Below are positions 5,691 to 6,317 of a stretch of DNA of 6,317 bases, piece by piece. The stretch comes from Nocardia sp. (GTDB taxonomy: Bacteria > Actinomycetota > Actinomycetes > Mycobacteriales > Mycobacteriaceae): the NCBI GenBank assembly GCA_013361595.1, contig JABFXT010000432.1, positions 1-6,317 on the forward strand, read 5' to 3'. Each line of letters opens with the position of its first letter. Within the stretch, counting starts at the first letter, position 1. A model generated the notes under the pieces. The model made no database searches, had not been told where the DNA came from, and saw only the letters and a list, made by a program, of their open reading frames with translations. The translations under genes were made by a program, and so were the position numbers.

Positions 5691-6317
5691 ATGGAACTGA
5701 GCAAGGGCGCCAATACGCCGATCCCGACATCCCTTCTGGCCGTGGTGATCTCCTGGCGGTCGGATCATGTGGTGGACGCGCATGCCCTGCTGCTGGGCAG
5801 AGACGGGTCGGTACGCGGCGACCGGGATCTGGTCTTCTACAACGCCCCCCGCCACGTCTCCCAGGCCGTCACCCTCGACCAGGACCCGGATCCGGGTACG
5901 GCCCGGCTGAGCGTATCGCTCCCGCGGACCGAGGCCGAGGTGGACCGCATCGTGGTGTCGGGCTCGCTGGAGGGCGCGACCTTCCCGGAGTTGAACGGGC
6001 TCACACTCACCGTTTTCGCGGTCGACGGCCCGGTCGCGGTGTTCACGGTCGACGATTCGGAATCGGTTTCGGCCATGATGTTCGGCGAGTTCTACCGCCG
6101 CGACGACGGCTGGCGGTTCCGGGCCGTCGGACAGGGCTGGGCCGCCGGGATGGCGGGTCTGGTGACCGAGTTCGGAATCCAGGTCGACGACGGCCCCGGC
6201 CGGACGAAACCCCCATCCCGGGGCGCCGATCCCGGGGCGAGTCCGTCGCGAGCTCCCGCCGCGGAGACCGCGGACCGGCCGGCCGTATCCGGAGCCGACC
6301 CCGCGGACCTGCGGACC
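5691..6317 (+). CDS. TerD-domain stress / tellurium-resistance family protein, C-terminus cut off
   Basis: The frame opens at ATG 5691 and runs without a stop for 209 codons to the window edge. Residues 1-168 form a TerD-like domain: MELSKGANTPIP at the start, VDAHALLLGRDGSVR (28-42), DLVFYN (46-51), MFGEFYRR (130-137) and WRFRAVGQGW (141-150). TerD domains bind calcium and occur in stress and tellurite-resistance clusters; in actinobacteria they are often fused to other domains. Here the usual acidic GDN-type calcium loop between strands is replaced by a short stretch around LDQDPDPG (62-69), so metal binding is uncertain. From about residue 169 the sequence becomes a Pro/Ala/Asp-rich linker, implying another domain beyond the edge. 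A von Willebrand A or second TerD domain is a guess from known architectures. No other ter gene is in view. Confidence 0.88.
   Translation, partial: MELSKGANTPIPTSLLAVVISWRSDHVVDAHALLLGRDGSVRGDRDLVFYNAPRHVSQAVTLDQDPDPGTARLSVSLPRTEAEVDRIVVSGSLEGATFPELNGLTLTVFAVDGPVAVFTVDDSESVSAMMFGEFYRRDDGWRFRAVGQGWAAGMAGLVTEFGIQVDDGPGRTKPPSRGADPGASPSRAPAAETADRPAVSGADPADLRT

Overview
The window is about 70% GC, with strongly GC-biased third codon positions and dense coding on both strands. It carries an NDMA/mycofactocin-type alcohol dehydrogenase, a KstR-like operator, a stand-alone PabB and a TerD-domain protein. Together these suggest a mycolic-acid actinobacterium (Nocardia, Rhodococcus or a close relative). 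The genus is inferred from gene content; no rRNA or other marker gene is present.

Layout, left to right. (1) Positions 1-189, minus: the N-terminus of a serine hydrolase (beta-lactamase/PBP-like, SVTK motif), cut by the window edge. (2) Positions 190-579: non-coding, with a 9-bp-arm inverted repeat, a three-copy 8-mer tandem repeat and a strong hairpin that may end the dehydrogenase transcript. (3) Positions 580-1710, minus: a zinc-dependent, NDMA-dependent (Rxyl_3153-type) alcohol dehydrogenase. (4) Positions 1711-2014: its upstream region, with a site matching the KstR consensus TNNAACNNGTTNNA and, further upstream, a perfect 14-bp palindrome. (5) Positions 2015-3079, minus: an APH/ACAD10-11-like phosphotransferase. 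(6) A 79-bp divergent promoter region. (7) Positions 3159-4646, plus: pabB, aminodeoxychorismate synthase component I. (8) Positions 4721-5110, plus: a small unrecognised protein. (9) Positions 5116-5601, minus: an Ala-rich protein with a long heptad pattern and a Pro/Glu plus Lys/Arg tail, converging on the previous gene with only 5 bp between stops. (10) Positions 5691-6317, plus: a TerD-domain stress protein that runs off the right edge into a Pro/Ala-rich linker.

How the genes may work together: the dehydrogenase, with its KstR-like operator, and the phosphotransferase family both point to lipid or sterol catabolism, but a 304-bp gap separates them and the dehydrogenase appears to have its own promoter. 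PabB serves folate synthesis and is probably functionally unrelated. The rest looks like ordinary chromosomal housekeeping and accessory content. I see no transposase, integrase, CRISPR array, tRNA or rRNA, and no clear multi-gene novel system. The most informative signal is the KstR-like operator in front of the dehydrogenase.
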